Of a DNA stretch of 8,704 nucleotides, positions 6,298 to 8,704 are shown one piece after another. How positions within the stretch are numbered: position 1 is the stretch's first letter; each line of letters starts with the position of its first letter. The notes below the pieces were generated by a model, which was not told the DNA's origin, searched no databases, and worked only from the letters and a program-made list of their open reading frames with translations. The DNA comes from Chloroflexia bacterium (GTDB taxonomy: Bacteria > Chloroflexota > Chloroflexia > Thermomicrobiales > JALYUS01): positions 1 to 8,704 of the forward strand of contig JAICIL010000192.1 in NCBI GenBank assembly GCA_025924435.1. Direction: 5' to 3'. Position numbers and translations under genes: made by a program.

Positions 6298-6498
6298 CGT
6301 GCCACTCCTTCTTGAATCCTAATCCCGACCCCTCCCGACGCGGGAGGGGAATCGAAAGAACCTAACCCCCGGCCCCCCCTTCCCGCGAGGAAGGGGTGAC
6401 TCAACTCGACTACCATGACGTACCCTGAACGCCTCGATCTGACGGAGGCTCACTCCCCTTCCCTTCGCGGGAAGGGGCCGGGGGTTAGGTATCCCCGG
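6298..6498. repeat. Palindrome-rich intergenic element with 17-bp inverted repeat
   Basis: Three GC-rich hairpins lie between the MalG-like and substrate-binding protein genes: 6329-6349 (CCCCTCCC/GGGAGGGG), 6376-6396 (CCCCTTCC/GGAAGGGG) and 6455-6477 (CCCCTTCCC/GGGAAGGGG), each with a 5-nt loop. The outer two of the right-hand group are further bracketed by a perfect 17-bp inverted repeat, 6360-6376 and 6474-6490. This looks like a dispersed extragenic palindromic repeat or a very small non-coding mobile-like element. I see no clear promoter for the downstream gene here. Confidence 0.8.
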
Positions 6499-7398
6499 CT
6501 ATCCCTTGACGCCGGACGACGCAACGCCCTCGATCAACTGGCGCTGCACGAAGAAGTAGAGGATCGCGATCGGGATGATCGTCAGGGCCGTTCCCGCCAT
6601 CAAAATCGGGAAGTTGTTGTTCCCGGCGTCGCTCGTCAACTGCCGGAGGCCCACCTGGATCGGTCGCACCCGGTCGCTCGTCGTCACGATCAGCGGCCAG
6701 AGGAACGCGTTCCACGAGCCGATGAAACAGAAGAGCGCCAGCGTGACGAGCGCGGGGCGCGCCAGTGGCACCGCGACTTTCCAGAGGACACCCCACGCGC
6801 TCGCGCCGTCAATCACCGCCGCCTCGAAAATCTCCTTCGGGATGCTGAGGAAGAACTGCCGCACGAGGAAGATGCCGAAGGTCCCCGCCGCCCACGGGAC
6901 GATCTGCGCCCAGTAGGTATTATACAGGTGGAGGTTCTTGATGAGAATGAAGTTCGGGATCAGCGTCACCTCGAAGGGGATCATCAAGGTGGTGAGCAGG
7001 AGGGCGAAGATCACCCGCTTGCCGGGGAAGTCCGTCAGCGCGAAGGAATAGGCGGCGAGCACGGAGGTGGCGAGGTTGCAGATGACGGTGATCCCGGCGA
7101 TGAAGAGCGTGTTGAAGAGGTACCGTCCGAACGGCGCTTCATGGAAGGCATTCGCGTAGTTCTGCAATTGCGCGTGCCGGGGTAGGAGGGTCGGCGGCGA
7201 CTGGAGGGATTCACTCAGCGTCTTGACGCTCGTCGCGACCATCCAGTAGAACGGGAAGAGCGCGCCGATCACGAAGAGGATGAGGACGATATGGGCGATC
7301 AGGTTCCGCCGCGCGCGCGCCTTCGCCGTGCGAGCCGTCCGCGCCTGCGCGTGTGTTGTCGGTTGCGAGAGATCCCGTTGCACCGCGCGCACCGCCAT
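6499..7398 (-). CDS. Carbohydrate ABC transporter permease, MalG-like (CUT1)
   Basis: This 299-residue inner-membrane protein is half of the translocation pore of the sugar importer. A basic N-terminus (1-31) precedes six hydrophobic segments (about 33-53, 96-118, 128-148, 164-180, 213-234, 264-284). The cytoplasmic EAA loop that docks with the ATPase is clear: EAAVIDGASAWGVLWKVAVP at 192-211, with the conserved Gly at 198. The C-terminal GVASSGVKG resembles the usual MalG-type ending. Length and topology are normal. The ATG at 7398 has GGGAGG 7 nt upstream and lies 3 nt after the MalF-like gene's stop, so translation is almost certainly coupled. Substrate cannot be assigned from the permease alone. 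Confidence 0.94.
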   Translation of the reverse strand: MAVRAVQRDLSQPTTHAQARTARTAKARARRNLIAHIVLILFVIGALFPFYWMVATSVKTLSESLQSPPTLLPRHAQLQNYANAFHEAPFGRYLFNTLFIAGITVICNLATSVLAAYSFALTDFPGKRVIFALLLTTLMIPFEVTLIPNFILIKNLHLYNTYWAQIVPWAAGTFGIFLVRQFFLSIPKEIFEAAVIDGASAWGVLWKVAVPLARPALVTLALFCFIGSWNAFLWPLIVTTSDRVRPIQVGLRQLTSDAGNNNFPILMAGTALTIIPIAILYFFVQRQLIEGVASSGVKG

Positions 7399-7401
7399 AT
7401 A

Positions 7402-8415
7402 TCAGCCTCCCGCCCGGCCGACGCGGCGCTCCTCGCCGAGCCGGAGTTGAATGAGGGTGATGACGAAGAGGATGACGAAGAGGAGCAGGGCGATCGCCGC
7501 GCCGTACCCGACGTTCACCTGCTGGAAGAACTGGTCGAAGATGAGGAAGGTGATCGTCTCGGTCTTCTGCGCCGGCCCGCCGAGCGTCATCGCGTAGATC
7601 GGATTGAAGACCTGGAAGGCGCGCAGGACGGAGATGATCGAGAGGAAGAGGATCGTTGGCCGCAACAGCGGCGCGATGACGCGCGTGGCGATCTGGAATT
7701 GGTTCGCGCCGTCAATCTGCGCCGCCTCGATCACCTCGTGCGGCACATTGGACAGCCCGGCGAGGAAGATGATCGTATCGAAGCCGATGGAAGTCCAGAG
7801 CGAATAGATCATGATCGCGACGAGCGGCAGCGGCGGGCCTTGCAAGAGGCGAGGCAGATGGAGGCCGAAATTCGTCGCGACGAGATCGAAGACGCCGCGC
7901 GGGTCGAGCAGCCAGCGCTGATTGCCGATGCCGAAGAGGCCGAGGAAGGCGTTGATGAGGCCGGCGCCGTCCTGTTTGTACATCCAGCCCCAGACAATCG
8001 CCATCGCGAGGGGCGGCGTGATGTAGGGCAGGAAGAGCACGACCCGGTAGAACGTGCGCCCCGCGATCGGCCGGAAGAGCATGATGGCGAGGAAGAGCGA
8101 GACGATCAGCCCGATCGGCACCGTGCCGACGACGTACCAGAGCGTCGTTCGGATCGCGTTCCAGAATTCGTCCGAGTGGAGCGCGCGCGTGTAGTTGGCG
8201 AAGCCGACATAGGCTTGTTTCTGGATCTTCCACTTGTAGAGGCTGATATAGAAGGCGTAAAAGATCGGGAAGATATGGAAGAGGCCGAGGATGACGACGG
8301 CGGGTAGGATGAGCAGGTAGGAGAAGCCGAGCGAGCGGGATCGCTCGCCGAAGCGCGCGCGCATCGTCGCCGCACCGGGGACCGCGAGGGCTGGCTTCAC
8401 CTGCTGTTCGCGCAC
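7402..8415 (-). CDS. Carbohydrate ABC transporter permease, MalF-like (CUT1)
   Basis: This 337-residue inner-membrane permease is the first gene of the importer operon. Numbering from the GTG, it has hydrophobic segments at about 32-58, 93-113, 126-145, 199-219, 256-274 and 305-325. The EAA loop is EAAQIDGANQFQIATRVIAP (230-249), with the conserved Gly at 236. It pairs with the MalG-like protein to form the pore. The stretch around 166-196 (RWLLDPRGVFDLVATNFGLH and following), before the fourth helix, seems somewhat longer than in typical family members. GTG at 8415 is preferred because GGAG lies 6 nt upstream; the adjacent in-frame TTG at 8418 would leave only 3 nt, and an ATG at 8364 has no ribosome site. 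Confidence 0.92.
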   Translation of the reverse strand: MREQQVKPALAVPGAATMRARFGERSRSLGFSYLLILPAVVILGLFHIFPIFYAFYISLYKWKIQKQAYVGFANYTRALHSDEFWNAIRTTLWYVVGTVPIGLIVSLFLAIMLFRPIAGRTFYRVVLFLPYITPPLAMAIVWGWMYKQDGAGLINAFLGLFGIGNQRWLLDPRGVFDLVATNFGLHLPRLLQGPPLPLVAIMIYSLWTSIGFDTIIFLAGLSNVPHEVIEAAQIDGANQFQIATRVIAPLLRPTILFLSIISVLRAFQVFNPIYAMTLGGPAQKTETITFLIFDQFFQQVNVGYGAAIALLLFVILFVITLIQLRLGEERRVGRAGG

Positions 8416-8475
8416 CAACGACTCCGTGATTACGCCGAAATCCTGCCGAACGCCCGCATTCTTGTACCATCCCTC

Positions 8476-8513
8476 CGCTAGCGAATGATATGCGCGGTAT
8501 GAGCGGAGTGCAA
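8476..8513 (-). promoter_or_regulatory. Candidate promoter of the sugar ABC operon with adjacent palindrome
   Basis: On the minus strand, TTGCAC (plus 8508-8513) and TATCAT (plus 8485-8490; five of six consensus matches) are spaced by exactly 17 nt. The predicted start is near 8478, giving a leader of about 60 nt. A perfect CGCTAGCG palindrome (8476-8483) sits at the transcription start and could be an operator half, as sugar operons are often repressed by LacI-type regulators; that is inference. Confidence 0.5.
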
Positions 8514-8704
8514 GCGCGGGAAAGGAGCCGGCAGGAAGGAGACGGTGGACGGGAGCCGGTCGTCCATCGTACCTTGACGAACACGCCCGTTCCGGGCGTC
8601 CCGGCAGGCGCTGTCACGTGCAAAGAGAGCGGTGGGGGCGCGGGGCCCCCCCCCGGGGGGGCCCCGGCCCCCCCACGACAGAAGGGGGGGTGTTTGTAAA
8701 AAAA
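8514..8704. other. Upstream flank and low-complexity contig end, no gene
   Basis: No supportable gene lies here. A 7-bp hairpin (ACGCCCG at 8583-8589, CGGGCGT at 8593-8599) has no T tract. From about 8630 the sequence collapses into C and G runs (nine C at 8646-8654, seven G at 8655-8661) and ends in A's, mirroring the other contig end and probably an assembly or sequencing artefact. Confidence 0.65.

Noticed and set aside
6360..6490. Possible insertion sequence
   Set aside because: There is an inverted repeat, but the enclosed DNA is only about 100 nt, has no transposase, and no flanking target duplication is evident.
7291..8307. 338-codon plus-strand frame antisense to the permeases
   Set aside because: Extremely Asp/Glu/Arg-rich with no domain, exactly what the complement of hydrophobic membrane-helix codons gives.

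Overview
This is a high-GC bacterial contig fragment carrying seven supportable protein genes and several structured intergenic elements. The GC-rich coding sequence, GTG starts, clear GGAGG-type ribosome sites, Tat-like lipoprotein sugar-binding protein, and GACTACC tandem repeats suggest a Chloroflexota lineage (perhaps Thermomicrobia-like). That assignment is inference and no marker gene confirms it. Roughly the first 100 and last 80 bases are G/C homopolymer-rich and look like degraded contig ends, not biology.

Layout, left to right. On the minus strand, positions 156-2247 hold a two-gene envelope-sugar unit: an extended SDR nucleotide-sugar epimerase followed, with an 8-nt overlap, by an integral membrane protein of the lysylphosphatidylglycerol synthase TM/flippase-like family (UPF0104). 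A divergent intergenic region (about 2248-2507) has a promoter for each side, a GACTACC heptamer tandem repeat with an inverted copy, and a palindrome over the -10 of the rightward promoter. On the plus strand, 2508-3638 encodes an M24 (Xaa-Pro dipeptidase/creatinase fold) metallopeptidase with all metal ligands present. A bidirectional hairpin terminator separates it from two convergent small genes (67 and 77 codons, minus strand). Their products share a similar C-terminal amphipathic segment.

Positions 4184-4641 hold no convincing protein gene but are rich in hairpins. They include a very strong minus-strand intrinsic terminator (4284-4326) that lies about 100 nt upstream of the small genes, which makes the segment a candidate structured leader or small RNA. 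From 8508 to 4593 on the minus strand runs a CUT1-type carbohydrate ABC importer operon: promoter, MalF-like permease, MalG-like permease (3 nt apart), a 200-nt spacer with three palindromes, a lipoprotein substrate-binding protein, and an intrinsic terminator. No ATPase gene is present, so a shared or distant ATPase would be needed.

The genes are individually ordinary. The most interesting part is the small-protein pair and its structured upstream region, followed by the palindromic repeat elements. I see no clear evidence of a new defence, mobile or biosynthetic system.
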